From assembly GCA_947383005.1 (NCBI GenBank), contig CANDBT010000032.1:1-52833 (forward strand): a stretch of DNA of 52,833 bases. The letters are read 5' to 3'. This DNA comes from an uncultured bacterium (GTDB taxonomy: Bacteria > Bacillota > Clostridia > Lachnospirales > Lachnospiraceae). This document shows, piece by piece, positions 34,036-42,335 of this stretch. The position numbers and the translations under genes are program-made. The notes under the pieces were generated by a model. That model saw nothing but the letters and a program-made list of their open reading frames with translations, was not told the DNA's origin and ran no database searches. Every line of letters starts with the position of its first letter. Within the stretch, counting starts at the first letter, position 1.

Positions 34036-35268
34036 TTATTCCTCCAAAGTCACCCTCATAAAGTTTTTCTTGCCCCTCTTGATTATCATACCTTCACCGG
34101 CAAACGCCTCTTTGCCAAAAAATGCCTTAATGTCCTTTAGTTGCACCCCATTTACGGAAACTCCTCCCTGCTCCACATTTCTCCTGGCCTCGGAACGGGA
34201 AGCCGCCAGGCCGGATTTGTGCAGTATTGCCAATATATCGATTTTCCCGTCTGTAAAATCATCTTCGGACAATGAAAATCCCGGCATGTTTTCCAGACTC
34301 CCCTGGCCGCCAAATAATGCTCTGGCCGCCGTCTGCGCTTTTTCGGCCTCTTCTTTGCCATGAACAAGATCCGTCAGCTCATAGGCCAATATTTCTTTTG
34401 CCCGGTTAAGCTGGCTTCCTTCCCATTTGTCCATCTCATCAATCTGCTCAAGAGGAAGGAATGTCAAAAGGCGCAGGCATTTCAGCACATCTGCATCATC
34501 CACATTGCGCCAATACTGATAAAAATCAAAAGGCGACGTTTTCTTCGGATCAAGCCACAAAGCGCCGGCCTGTGTCTTACCCATTTTCTTTCCTTCTGAA
34601 TTCAGCAGCAAAGTAATCGTCATGGCATGGGCGTCTTTTCCCAGTTTCCGGCGAATAAGCTCAGTGCCGCCCAACATATTGCTCCACTGGTCATCGCCGC
34701 CAAACTGCATATTACAGCCATATTTCTGGTATAACATATAGAAATCGTAGCTCTGCATAATCATATAATTAAATTCCAAAAAGCTTAACCCTTTTTCCAT
34801 CCTTTGTTTATAGCACTCTGCCCGCAGCATATTGTTGACCGAAAAACAGGAACCCACTTCCCGCAAGAGTTCCACATAATTCAGATTCAGCAGCCAATCC
34901 GCATTGTTTACCATCAATGCCTTACCATCAGAAAAATCAATGAACCGGCTCATCTGCTTCTTAAAGCAGTCGCAATTATGCTGGATTGTTTCCTCCGTCA
35001 TCATCTGGCGCATATCCGTCCTTCCGGAAGGATCGCCGACCATACCCGTACCGCCGCCAATCAAAGCAATCGGCTTGTTGCCTGCCATCTGCAGGCGCTT
35101 CATCAGGCACAATGCCATAAAATGGCCTACATGGAGACTGTCCGCGGTCGGATCAAACCCAATATAAAAGGTCGCCTTTCCCGCATTGATCATCTCTTTG
35201 ATTTCCTGTTCGTTAGTAACCTGGGCAATCAGCCCCCGGGCTACCAGCTCTTCATAACAATTCATCAT
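34036..35268 (-). CDS. tyrS: Tyrosyl-tRNA synthetase
   Basis: This 410-residue class I enzyme charges tRNA-Tyr. It shows the HIGH-type motif in SLHVGHF (46-49), the tyrosine-pocket YDFYMLYQKYGC, the KMSKS-type KKMGKT, and a C-terminal S4-like RNA-binding domain (about 345-405, SRSEARRNVEQGGVSVNG). An AGGAGGG site precedes ATGATG; either could start. Expression is expected to be controlled by a tyrosine-specific T-box leader at 35525-35880. Unusually, about 200 bp of C-type repeat lies between the T-box terminator and the start codon. RecQ follows 10 bp after its stop. Confidence 0.97.
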   Translation of the reverse strand: MMNCYEELVARGLIAQVTNEQEIKEMINAGKATFYIGFDPTADSLHVGHFMALCLMKRLQMAGNKPIALIGGGTGMVGDPSGRTDMRQMMTEETIQHNCDCFKKQMSRFIDFSDGKALMVNNADWLLNLNYVELLREVGSCFSVNNMLRAECYKQRMEKGLSFLEFNYMIMQSYDFYMLYQKYGCNMQFGGDDQWSNMLGGTELIRRKLGKDAHAMTITLLLNSEGKKMGKTQAGALWLDPKKTSPFDFYQYWRNVDDADVLKCLRLLTFLPLEQIDEMDKWEGSQLNRAKEILAYELTDLVHGKEEAEKAQTAARALFGGQGSLENMPGFSLSEDDFTDGKIDILAILHKSGLAASRSEARRNVEQGGVSVNGVQLKDIKAFFGKEAFAGEGMIIKRGKKNFMRVTLEE

Positions 35269-35317
35269 TTTCCCTCCTGCTTTGCTCCTATCATTAATAT
35301 ATTCACCCTGTCATAAT

Positions 35318-35400
35318 CAAGTAGGAAGAGCCATCTTCTCCTACTCGCCGCGCACCCCATGCGCCGCTTCTGCGGCATACTTCCTCTCCATGGGGCTGCG
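35318..35400 (+). repeat. C-type hairpin element, copy 8
   Basis: CAAGTAGGAAGA.../TCTCCTACTCG, then a fully different outer stem CCCCATG/CATGGGG enclosing GCCGC(TTCT)GCGGC and loop ATACTTCCTCT. It is strong covariation evidence. Confidence 0.85.
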
Positions 35401-35411
35401 CAGAAAAAAGT

Positions 35412-35510
35412 GTGAGTTTTGACGCACACTCACGCCGGAGCGCGGTTGCGACAGCAACCATCTTCCTTTGCGCGAAGTGCGCATCCACACAGAGCGTTTT
35501 GTATCATAGG
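35412..35510 (+). repeat. C-type hairpin element, copy 9 (variant)
   Basis: GTGAG/CTCAC hairpin, then GCGC/GCGC enclosing GGTTGC(GACA)GCAACC and loop ATCTTCCTTT, then GCGTTTTGTATCATAGGACG as in the tandem copies at 29920. It abuts the T-box terminator. Confidence 0.75.
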
Positions 35511-35524
35511 ACGCCCCTATGAAA

Positions 35525-35880
35525 CGAAAAAATCCCGCCCCCTGCCTGCGCAAAAGGACGAGATCGATTCCCGTGTTACCACCTTTTTTTATAAATAACT
35601 CACGTCATTTACCTCTAAAGCCATCAAATCACCTGCTCATCACAAAGTACCTGATGCCCATACATGATAACGGATGCAAATACCGTCACAGCCTACTTAA
35701 TCCGGCAATCCCTGGCTTTGCCGCTCCATGGAGTTTCCTCCTGATTGCTCTATGTTCGGTGTGAAGCTCAAAGATGTATTCACAATCCGCTTTCCACGCG
35801 CCTCTCAGCCACCGGCAGCTCTCTGTGCGGAGCCAGATTGTTACTCTTTCTTCTCATCGCCTGTTCTATTAACTTTTATA
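35525..35880 (-). ncRNA. Tyrosyl T-box leader riboswitch
   Basis: On the minus strand the T-box itself reads AAGGTGGTAACACGG (around 35570-35585), followed by a terminator in which TCTCGTCC pairs with GGGCGGGA before a T-run. Stem I elements GCGATGAGAAGAAAGAGTAA and the specifier region GAATACATCTTTGAGC are present; the specifier codon TAC (35778-35776) is tyrosine. Uncharged tRNA-Tyr would pair with it and favour antitermination. The upstream stretch 35881-36120 holds its promoter region and nothing else I recognise. Confidence 0.92.
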
Positions 35881-36120
35881 TACGTTTTCGCCATAACTGC
35901 TTTTGGCAATTCTCCTGCCTCCGGCAAATCGCCGATAAGACGGATCATTTATGATTTACCGTTTTGCCGGCACAAGTAGTAACGATTATAAATGGATCCG
36001 GGTATTTGCTTACCTGGATAATGACACTGACATAGGACTTACTGTTGGTGTTTTTATCTTAGGGTGTTTTTTTATCTTAGCATATGCGGAATAGCTTGTC
36101 AAGGCTGCTGTAAAAACCTC

Positions 36121-36263
36121 GTTACTGTTCACTCCCAGGTCAAGCACCACGCTGCTTGGCATGGGGGATGCACGTAATGGCAGCGAACCAGACCGCCCAG
36201 CGCCGCAGGCTATTTTAAATGGCGGTCTGAGTTGCTGTTCGCTGAGTACCTGTGAACAGTAAC
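36121..36263 (+). repeat. B-type element, divergent copy 6
   Basis: Ends are as in the other copies, but the interior differs: CAAGC/GCTTG replaces the CTAATCA hairpin, and CAGACCGCC/GGCGGTCTG enclosing GCC/GGC replaces the CATATGCCC stem, while the linker TTTAAATGG is kept. Pairing is preserved although the sequence is not. Confidence 0.8.
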
Positions 36264-36433
36264 AAAACCTTCCCACTGCCCCCCTCTATCTTATTAAAAT
36301 TCAATACATGTCCGAAATACGTAATAAAAATCATTTTTTTCCATAAATCCACTGCCTCCATCCGTATTGTTAATAAAGGACGGTATCCATACCAGAAATT
36401 CCTAATTATTTACCACATAAGGGAGGATATATA

Positions 36434-37747
36434 ATGAAAAAGAACAGATTTTACTATTCCATGCCATTAATCCTGGCCACAGCTTTAACCGTCGGAATAA
36501 TTACCGCCTGCGGAGGCGGCAAAGCCTCATACCCATCCTATGATATGGCGGCTGCCGAAACCACCGCTGCTTCTGACATCATGTACGAGGACAGCGGCGA
36601 ATACGGCAACCCTTTTTGGAATTATAAAGAAGAAGATATGGCGCCGCTTGCCGCGCCCCAGGAAACAGAAGCGGCAGCGGTTGCCAACACAGCAATAAAT
36701 GGGGATATCGAAGGCGGAATGGAGTCCCCAAACCCTGCCGGCAATGAATCAGGACAGCCCACCCTGAATCGGAAACTTATCCGCACAATTAACCTGGATG
36801 TAGAAACTACCAGTTTTGATCAATTGCTGGCATCCCTTCGGAAATCCTCCTCGGAAAAAGGCGGATATATCCAGGAGTCCAGCATTTCCGGCAACAGTAT
36901 CTCTTCATCCCAGGCCGGACGCCGTTATGCCTACTTTGTTATACGGATCCCCGCCATCCATTTGGATTCGTTTCTTCAACAAGTAGACGAACAAAGCAAT
37001 ATCACCAACCGATCTGAAAATGTCCAGGATGTCACTTTGCAGTATGCAGATATTGAAAGCCGCAAAAAAACGCTTACGGTTGAGCAGGAAAGATTATGGG
37101 CTTTGCTGGAAAAGGCCGACACTTTGGAAGCGGTTATCGCCCTGGAAGAACGACTGTCGGAAATCCGCTATGAGCTGGAATCTTTCGAATCACAGCTTCG
37201 CACCTATGACAACCAGGTAGACTACAGTACGATATACTTGGACATTCAGGAAGTTGGCGTGTTTACCCCCACGGCCCCCGATTCGGTTGCCACCCGCATT
37301 CAGAAAGGCTTTAACCGCAATTTGGAAGGTATTTTCAATTTCGGGGTTGACTTTATCGTGGGCTTTTTATCCAGCACTCCAATTTTAATTCTGTTGGCAA
37401 TTATTTTCGGTGCCGCCGTTATTCTGGGAAAAATTTTGTATAAGTTCCTGAAAAAGAAATTTTTTGCTGTTGCCAGTCCTGCCACCCCTATAACTAAATC
37501 GACAATAAAACCTAATACAACAACTAAACCAATTACAGCAGAACAATCCAACACAACAATAAATCCCGATACAACAGCAAAACCTGATATGGCAGCTAAA
37601 TCCAACACGGCAACAAACCCCGACATGGTAGCGAGCCCCGACACGGCAGCGAAATCCAATACAGAAGCTAAACCTGATCCAACGGAAAAATCCGCTACAA
37701 CAACAAATTCCGGTACAACAGCCGATTCAACAAAAAACAACATCTAA
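36434..37747 (+). CDS. DUF4349 lipoprotein with low-complexity tail
   Basis: This 437-residue protein has a lipoprotein signal (MKKNRFYYSM..., lipobox GIITAC, Cys26). Residues about 113-285 form the DUF4349 domain with NRKLIRTINLDVET, ending in coiled-coil helices (RKKTLTVEQERLWALLEKAD). A membrane helix follows (about 310-335, STPILILLAIIFGAAV). The last 95 residues, beyond a Lys-rich stretch, are a Thr/Lys/Pro/Asp repeat tail (NTTTKP, PDTTAKPDMAAKSN, and so on) that may be extended. The family is of unknown function. GGGAGG precedes the ATG. A B-type repeat lies upstream and a terminator downstream. Confidence 0.88.
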   Translation: MKKNRFYYSMPLILATALTVGIITACGGGKASYPSYDMAAAETTAASDIMYEDSGEYGNPFWNYKEEDMAPLAAPQETEAAAVANTAINGDIEGGMESPNPAGNESGQPTLNRKLIRTINLDVETTSFDQLLASLRKSSSEKGGYIQESSISGNSISSSQAGRRYAYFVIRIPAIHLDSFLQQVDEQSNITNRSENVQDVTLQYADIESRKKTLTVEQERLWALLEKADTLEAVIALEERLSEIRYELESFESQLRTYDNQVDYSTIYLDIQEVGVFTPTAPDSVATRIQKGFNRNLEGIFNFGVDFIVGFLSSTPILILLAIIFGAAVILGKILYKFLKKKFFAVASPATPITKSTIKPNTTTKPITAEQSNTTINPDTTAKPDMAAKSNTATNPDMVASPDTAAKSNTEAKPDPTEKSATTTNSGTTADSTKNNI

Positions 37748-37761
37748 AAAAATAATCCCTG

Positions 37762-37805
37762 AAAAGCTGTGGGATATCCAAGACAAGGATATCTCACAGC
37801 TTTTT
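37762..37805 (+). terminator. Terminator of the DUF4349 gene
   Basis: AAAAGCTGTGGGATATCC pairs with GGATATCTCACAGCTTTT, followed by TATT. Confidence 0.92.
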
Positions 37806-37884
37806 ATTGTCATCGTTTCTGCCTGCTGCATATAATTCCTTCTATTTTCATAAACTGTAATAATTTCCTGACACCGGAGTCCCT

Positions 37885-39426
37885 ATGAACCCTACCATCC
37901 AGCTATCTCCCAAAAAACGCGCCTTTTTGACTGGAACCCTGCTGCTGACCGGCACCGGCATTGCCTGCCGGGTTCTTGGCTTTTTCTATCGAATTTTCCT
38001 GTCACGAACCATCGGCGCGGAAGGACTCGGTGTTTACAATATGGTTCACCCTATTTTTGGTATCTGCTTTGCCCTCTGTGCCGGTTCTATCCAGACCGCC
38101 CTCTCTCAGCATATCGCTTCCCACACAGAAAAGGGCCGTTCTATTTTCCACACGGGATTGGCTATTTCCATGGCTATGTCGTTCGTCCTGGCATTAGGGA
38201 TTTGCCATTATCATGAATTTCTTGCCACCTATTTGCTTATGGAACCAAGATGCAGCCCTTATCTGCCGATTATGGGCATCGCCGTACCTTTTGCCGCTTT
38301 TCACGCCTGCATCAACGGATATTATTATGGAGTACAAAAATCCAAAGTACCTGCACTTTCCCAAATAGCCGAGCAGCTCATACGAATGTCTTTGGTCTTT
38401 TTTCTGGCTGGTTTCTGGGTCAGCCATGGACAGGAAATCACGGTAATGCTGGCAGTAATCGGCCATCTCATTGGCGAAATAGCTGCTGCCGTATTCACTT
38501 TGTTTTGTTTGTGCGTCTTTCCTCCACAGCCTCGCACGTCCAATTTGTCCTCTAATCACGGACAAATCGCTACTTCCGGTTCCCTGATGGCTCTGGCTCT
38601 TCCGCTCATGGGCAATCGTTTAATACTGAATATTTTATCCGGTGCAGAAGCCATCTGGATACCCAGCCGCCTGCAAATGTCCGGCCTTAATCCCTCCGGA
38701 GCCTTTGCCATATATGGAGTGCTGACGGGAATGGCTCTGCCTTTTATCCTCTTTCCTTCTGCGATTACCAACTCTTTAGCCGTCCTGCTACTCCCCAGTG
38801 TAGCCAAAGATCAGGCTGAAGGCCGCAAAGGCAGTATAGCTTCCAGCATGTCTGTTTCCCTGCGCTACAGTCTGTACATGGGCATCTTGTGTATCGGCAT
38901 TTTTACTTTGTTTGGCGAGGAACTTGGCTCCGGCGTCTTTCATGACCCGGATGCCGGACAATTTATCCGTATCCTGGCTTGGCTCTGTCCGTTCCTTTAT
39001 CTTGCTACTACCATGGGCAGCATCCTCAACGGTTTGGGCAAAACCAGGACTACTTTTCTACAAAATACGGCTTCCTTGCTGCTACGAATCGCTTTTGTCC
39101 TCGTTGGCATCCCCAAATTCGGCATTTTAGCCTATCTGTGGGGAATGTTAGCCAGCGAGCTTTTATTGGCAATTTTACATTTATGGTCTTTGAAAAGGCT
39201 AATCGCCTTTACTTGGAACGCCTGGGAAATGATTGTCAAGCCTTCCCTAATATTGTTAATTTCTATAGGCGTCCACTATTTCACGCAGGGGCTCTCTCCC
39301 GTTACCCACTTACCTTCATTCGTGGATACAGGTATCCAAATCCTGTTTTTATGCTTCTGCTATAGCGGCCTTCTTTTGGTTTTTCACTTTGCTAAAACAA
39401 AGACTCAAAAACTCAAATTTTTTTAA
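37885..39426 (+). CDS. SpoVB-like lipid/polysaccharide flippase
   Basis: This 513-residue membrane protein has about 14 hydrophobic helices and the N-terminal pattern KKRAFLTGTLLLTGTGIACRVLGFFYRIFLSRTIG (helix 1 onward), typical of the MOP/MVF superfamily branch containing SpoVB and related flippases. It carries lipid-linked sugars or peptidoglycan precursors across the membrane, in some relatives during spore cortex formation. The ATG at 37885 follows CCGGAG. It is a single gene between a terminator upstream and its own hairpin (39435-39463) downstream. Sporulation use is inferred from the family; no sporulation promoter was recognised. Confidence 0.88.
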   Translation: MNPTIQLSPKKRAFLTGTLLLTGTGIACRVLGFFYRIFLSRTIGAEGLGVYNMVHPIFGICFALCAGSIQTALSQHIASHTEKGRSIFHTGLAISMAMSFVLALGICHYHEFLATYLLMEPRCSPYLPIMGIAVPFAAFHACINGYYYGVQKSKVPALSQIAEQLIRMSLVFFLAGFWVSHGQEITVMLAVIGHLIGEIAAAVFTLFCLCVFPPQPRTSNLSSNHGQIATSGSLMALALPLMGNRLILNILSGAEAIWIPSRLQMSGLNPSGAFAIYGVLTGMALPFILFPSAITNSLAVLLLPSVAKDQAEGRKGSIASSMSVSLRYSLYMGILCIGIFTLFGEELGSGVFHDPDAGQFIRILAWLCPFLYLATTMGSILNGLGKTRTTFLQNTASLLLRIAFVLVGIPKFGILAYLWGMLASELLLAILHLWSLKRLIAFTWNAWEMIVKPSLILLISIGVHYFTQGLSPVTHLPSFVDTGIQILFLCFCYSGLLLVFHFAKTKTQKLKFF

Positions 39427-39434
39427 CCGAAAAT

Positions 39435-39463
39435 CGGGCTGGCTCCCATACGGAACCAACCCG
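39435..39463 (+). terminator. Terminator of the flippase gene
   Basis: CGGGCTGG pairs with CCAACCCG, followed by a T-rich run. Confidence 0.75.
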
Positions 39464-39469
39464 GTTTGA

Positions 39470-39690
39470 TGTTTCCCAATAAATTCAATAGCGTCTGTAT
39501 AGCAACTGCCACGAATAAAGAGTCCGGCCTGCGGGACCTGCACCTGAACAGTAACCCCTAAGTAGTCATGGCTGGAATTGCTGAGAGATATAATCTCCAC
39601 AATCCAGTCTGGCGCTCCGGTACAGCCTCGGTCTGTCAGCTTATTAGGGCCGCAGATCACACTGATATCGGATTCCACAACGTTCTGTCA
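39470..39690 (-). pseudogene. Uma2-family endonuclease remnant
   Basis: On the minus strand the frame reads ESDISVICGPNKLTDRGC then GAPDWIVEIISLSNSSHDY, the core of the Uma2 (DUF820) restriction-endonuclease-like fold with the catalytic Asp and the E-x-x acidic strand. The N-terminal half is missing, and after HDY the sequence jumps to a short end-like VTV segment, so the core Lys/Tyr region is deleted. A possible B-type scrap (CACCTGAACAGTAAC, 39541-39555) sits at that jump. The fragment is not functional. It marks the left edge of the accessory region. Confidence 0.65.
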
Positions 39691-39705
39691 TTATCGGAAA
39701 ACAGC

Positions 39706-41043
39706 TTAACGGCAAAAGGAGCCGGGTAGACTATATTTTAAAAACATAAAAACAGACAATACAAGCGCCATCAATTCCGCTGCAGGAGTTGCCATCCAGA
39801 TTCCATTTACGCCTAAAATAATCGGAAGCACGATCATCGTGATCAGCATAAATACAAATGACCTTGAAAATGCCAAAACAGCCGAAACTACTCCGTTGGA
39901 TAATGCGGTAAACATCCCACTGGCAAAAATATTAAAACCAATAAAGAACAATGCTACCGTACATATCCTGTTTCCCGTTACTGCCAGATCATACACTGGA
40001 TTATCCGGCCGGGCAAATACGGATACCAGCGGTCTTGTCAGCATAAAGGAAGCCGCAACCGTGACCACGGAAATCACTGCGATCACCTTTATGCTCAACG
40101 CAACCAGCTTTTTTAATTTTTCACGGTTCTGCTCCCCATAATAAAAACTCAGCATGGGTGCGACCCCGTAAGAATACCCTGTATATAAAGAACTTGCAAA
40201 CATCAGCACATACATGATGATGGTAACAGCAGCAACTCCATCTTCCCCGACATAATGAAGCATCGTCCAGTTGAACATCATTGTAATGATCCCGGTAACA
40301 AGCGCAGTCGCCATCTCTGAGCATCCGTTTGTAGCCGCGCTCGCAAGAACCTTGAATCGAAATACAGGCTTTTTAAAATGAAGCAGACTTTTTTTCCTGC
40401 TGAAAACAAACAGGCCCACCACTGCTGTTACAGAATATCCAAGCCCCGTTGCAATCGCCGCACCGCTAATCCCCATATCAAATCCGGCAATAAACACATA
40501 ATCAAGTACCATATTCAAAACACCTCCCATCACCGAACAGATCAGGGAAAGGTTCGCTTTTTCGCTGGCAATCATGTAAAGCGTAAAATTGTTCATCAGA
40601 AGAATTGGCACCGTGAACACCAGATAACGGCTTAAATATTCCACACAGTACCCTTCCACATCAGCAGAAAGGTTCATACCGGCAAAAATATGATCCATTG
40701 CCAGATACCCGACTACGCACATGACAATCCCCACAATGACATTTACCAAAATCAGGAACGTAAAATCTTCCTTTGCCTCATCCGTTTTCTGCTCACCCAT
40801 CTTTTTCATAATGACCGCACTTCCTCCGGTGGCAAGCATGGTTGAAATTGCCGTGACAAGCTGGATGACAGGCGCCGTCAGATTGATTGCCGAGAGAGCG
40901 TTTGTCCCAATCAGGTTCGAAACAAACAGACCGTCTACCATTGTGTAAAAGGACATAAACACTGTCATCGCAATAGTAGGTACGGCAAATTTCAGGATAT
41001 TTTTTAATGTTACAGGTTTTTCATATACATTTGAGTTTTCCAT
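39706..41043 (-). CDS. MATE-family multidrug efflux pump
   Basis: This is 445 residues from the ATG at 41043 (MENSNVYEKPVT), which follows GGAGG at 7 bases; an upstream ATG is less likely. It has 12 hydrophobic helices in two homologous halves; the MATE signature lies in TIAMTVFMSFYTMVDGLFVSN-type sequence of helix 1 and in the internal SYGVAPMLSFYYGEQN motif. It probably exports cationic drugs using a sodium or proton gradient. It is transcribed divergently from a MerR regulator, and its promoter (41087-41117) has the 19-bp spacer typical of MerR control, so it is probably a drug-induced pump. Confidence 0.93.
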   Translation of the reverse strand: MENSNVYEKPVTLKNILKFAVPTIAMTVFMSFYTMVDGLFVSNLIGTNALSAINLTAPVIQLVTAISTMLATGGSAVIMKKMGEQKTDEAKEDFTFLILVNVIVGIVMCVVGYLAMDHIFAGMNLSADVEGYCVEYLSRYLVFTVPILLMNNFTLYMIASEKANLSLICSVMGGVLNMVLDYVFIAGFDMGISGAAIATGLGYSVTAVVGLFVFSRKKSLLHFKKPVFRFKVLASAATNGCSEMATALVTGIITMMFNWTMLHYVGEDGVAAVTIIMYVLMFASSLYTGYSYGVAPMLSFYYGEQNREKLKKLVALSIKVIAVISVVTVAASFMLTRPLVSVFARPDNPVYDLAVTGNRICTVALFFIGFNIFASGMFTALSNGVVSAVLAFSRSFVFMLITMIVLPIILGVNGIWMATPAAELMALVLSVFMFLKYSLPGSFCR

Positions 41044-41086
41044 AAATTTTCCTCCATTCATCTTGTATTTGTTTCCTGTGTATGAT

Positions 41087-41117
41087 ACTATAAACCGTAC
41101 AGTTACTGTTTAGTCAA
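41087..41117 (-). promoter_or_regulatory. MerR-type promoter of the MATE gene
   Basis: Minus-strand TTGACT (41117-41112) and TATAGT (41092-41087) are separated by 19 bp, two more than optimal. The spacer holds the dyad AAACNGTA-N4-TACNGTTT (41092-41111). MerR proteins bend such DNA to activate. Confidence 0.88.
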
Positions 41118-41146
41118 TACAATATTTAAATTTTTATGAGGTGACC

Positions 41147-41965
41147 ATGAATAAGAACGATAAACTTCTCACAATCGGGCAGTTTGCAGCCATGCACGGC
41201 ATCAATAAGAAAACGCTTATGTGGTATGATGAAATCGGACTGTTCAAGCCGATCACCATCAACCCTGAAAACGGATACCGCTGTTACACTTACTATCAGA
41301 GCCCTATCCTTGAAACCATCCTTCTTTTACGAGAGTTGGACGTTTCTATTCATGAAATACAGGATTTCATGGAAAACCGATCAGCGGACAACTTAAAACA
41401 CCTCCTGGAAGAAAAAATAACATCCCTTGACATGCAGATCACCCATCTGCAGGCAGTCCGGACAACTTTATGTACGCATCACCAGAATATGGACACCTTA
41501 CTTACCATGGACTTATCCAAAATCAGCATCGTTGAAAAGAAGGAACACTGTCTGGTTACTGTATCGGTAGACCAGAATACCACCTTCGAACAGGAAGTGG
41601 AACTGATTACTGCCGAAACGGAAAAATACCAGCTTGGGCGTCTCCATAAAGCCTCTTATGGTTCCATGATCTCCGTTAACAGCCTGCTGAACGGCAACTT
41701 TGACGATTATTCCAAACTTTTCATTGAAATCCCTTTTCTTCCCTATCAGGCTGGTCTGCACATCATGCCCAGCGGAAAATACCTGCGGGCTTTCCATAAA
41801 GGGGCGTGGGACGGAATTCCAAAGCGGTATCAGGAAATTCTTGATTATGCGGAAAAGCATAAACTGAACCTCCATGGATTTTCCTATGAAATGGGCATTA
41901 ATGAAAATGTCATTGACCGGATTGAGGATTATATTGTGCAGATTGAAATCCACATTGACGGGTAA
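41147..41965 (+). CDS. MerR-family regulator with GyrI-like drug-sensing domain
   Basis: This encodes 272 residues from the ATG at 41147 (GAGGTG 5 bases before; a GTG at 41141 is possible). The N-terminus is a MerR helix-turn-helix with wing (LLTIGQFAAMHGINKKTLMWYDEIGLFKP...GYRCYTYYQ), then a dimerising coiled coil (about 75-115), then a GyrI-like effector domain (about 120-272) as in the multidrug sensor BmrR. It is divergent from the MATE pump and its dyad site lies between them, so it probably activates the pump on drug binding. Confidence 0.93.
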   Translation: MNKNDKLLTIGQFAAMHGINKKTLMWYDEIGLFKPITINPENGYRCYTYYQSPILETILLLRELDVSIHEIQDFMENRSADNLKHLLEEKITSLDMQITHLQAVRTTLCTHHQNMDTLLTMDLSKISIVEKKEHCLVTVSVDQNTTFEQEVELITAETEKYQLGRLHKASYGSMISVNSLLNGNFDDYSKLFIEIPFLPYQAGLHIMPSGKYLRAFHKGAWDGIPKRYQEILDYAEKHKLNLHGFSYEMGINENVIDRIEDYIVQIEIHIDG

Positions 41966-42335
41966 CCTAAAAAACTGCCCGCATAAATCATGCTTCTTTC
42001 ATCAAAAACCCGTGTTGCTTTATCATTCATATTTTACAAGGACTGTTTCTATGATAACCAGCCTTACTTACAGCTCCAACATAGCTAAGTTGCGCCCAGT
42101 TTATGGTCAAGCCGTTGTCCTGTGCGTCACGGGGGAGAAGCCGCCCATTTTTATCAAGAGCGGGAATTTCTTTCTATCCCCCTTTGCATGGCATAATACT
42201 GGCGATTTTGAAAATGCCAAAAATGGGCGAAAAAACAGGAAACCTTTTCCTGATTTCCTGTCTTGGTGTGCCGTTCTGTATGTACGGCGGTTATTCAGTT
42301 CCTTTTACAAATATAATTTTACAGAAATTTATTCA
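41966..42335. other. Gap without recognised gene
   Basis: This stretch of 370 bp holds no frame I can support. Its composition is richer in G and C than the following genes, and it includes small inverted segments. It could be a remnant of a conjugative element, but that is only an impression. Confidence 0.3.

Noticed and set aside
36434-37747. The minus-strand reading of the DUF4349 tail as a gene
   Set aside because: It is the shadow of a repetitive coding tail, without a start signal.
41101-41111. A B-type or A-type end in the MerR-MATE promoter (AGTTACTGTTT)
   Set aside because: The match is short and is explained by the MerR dyad, without a second end nearby.
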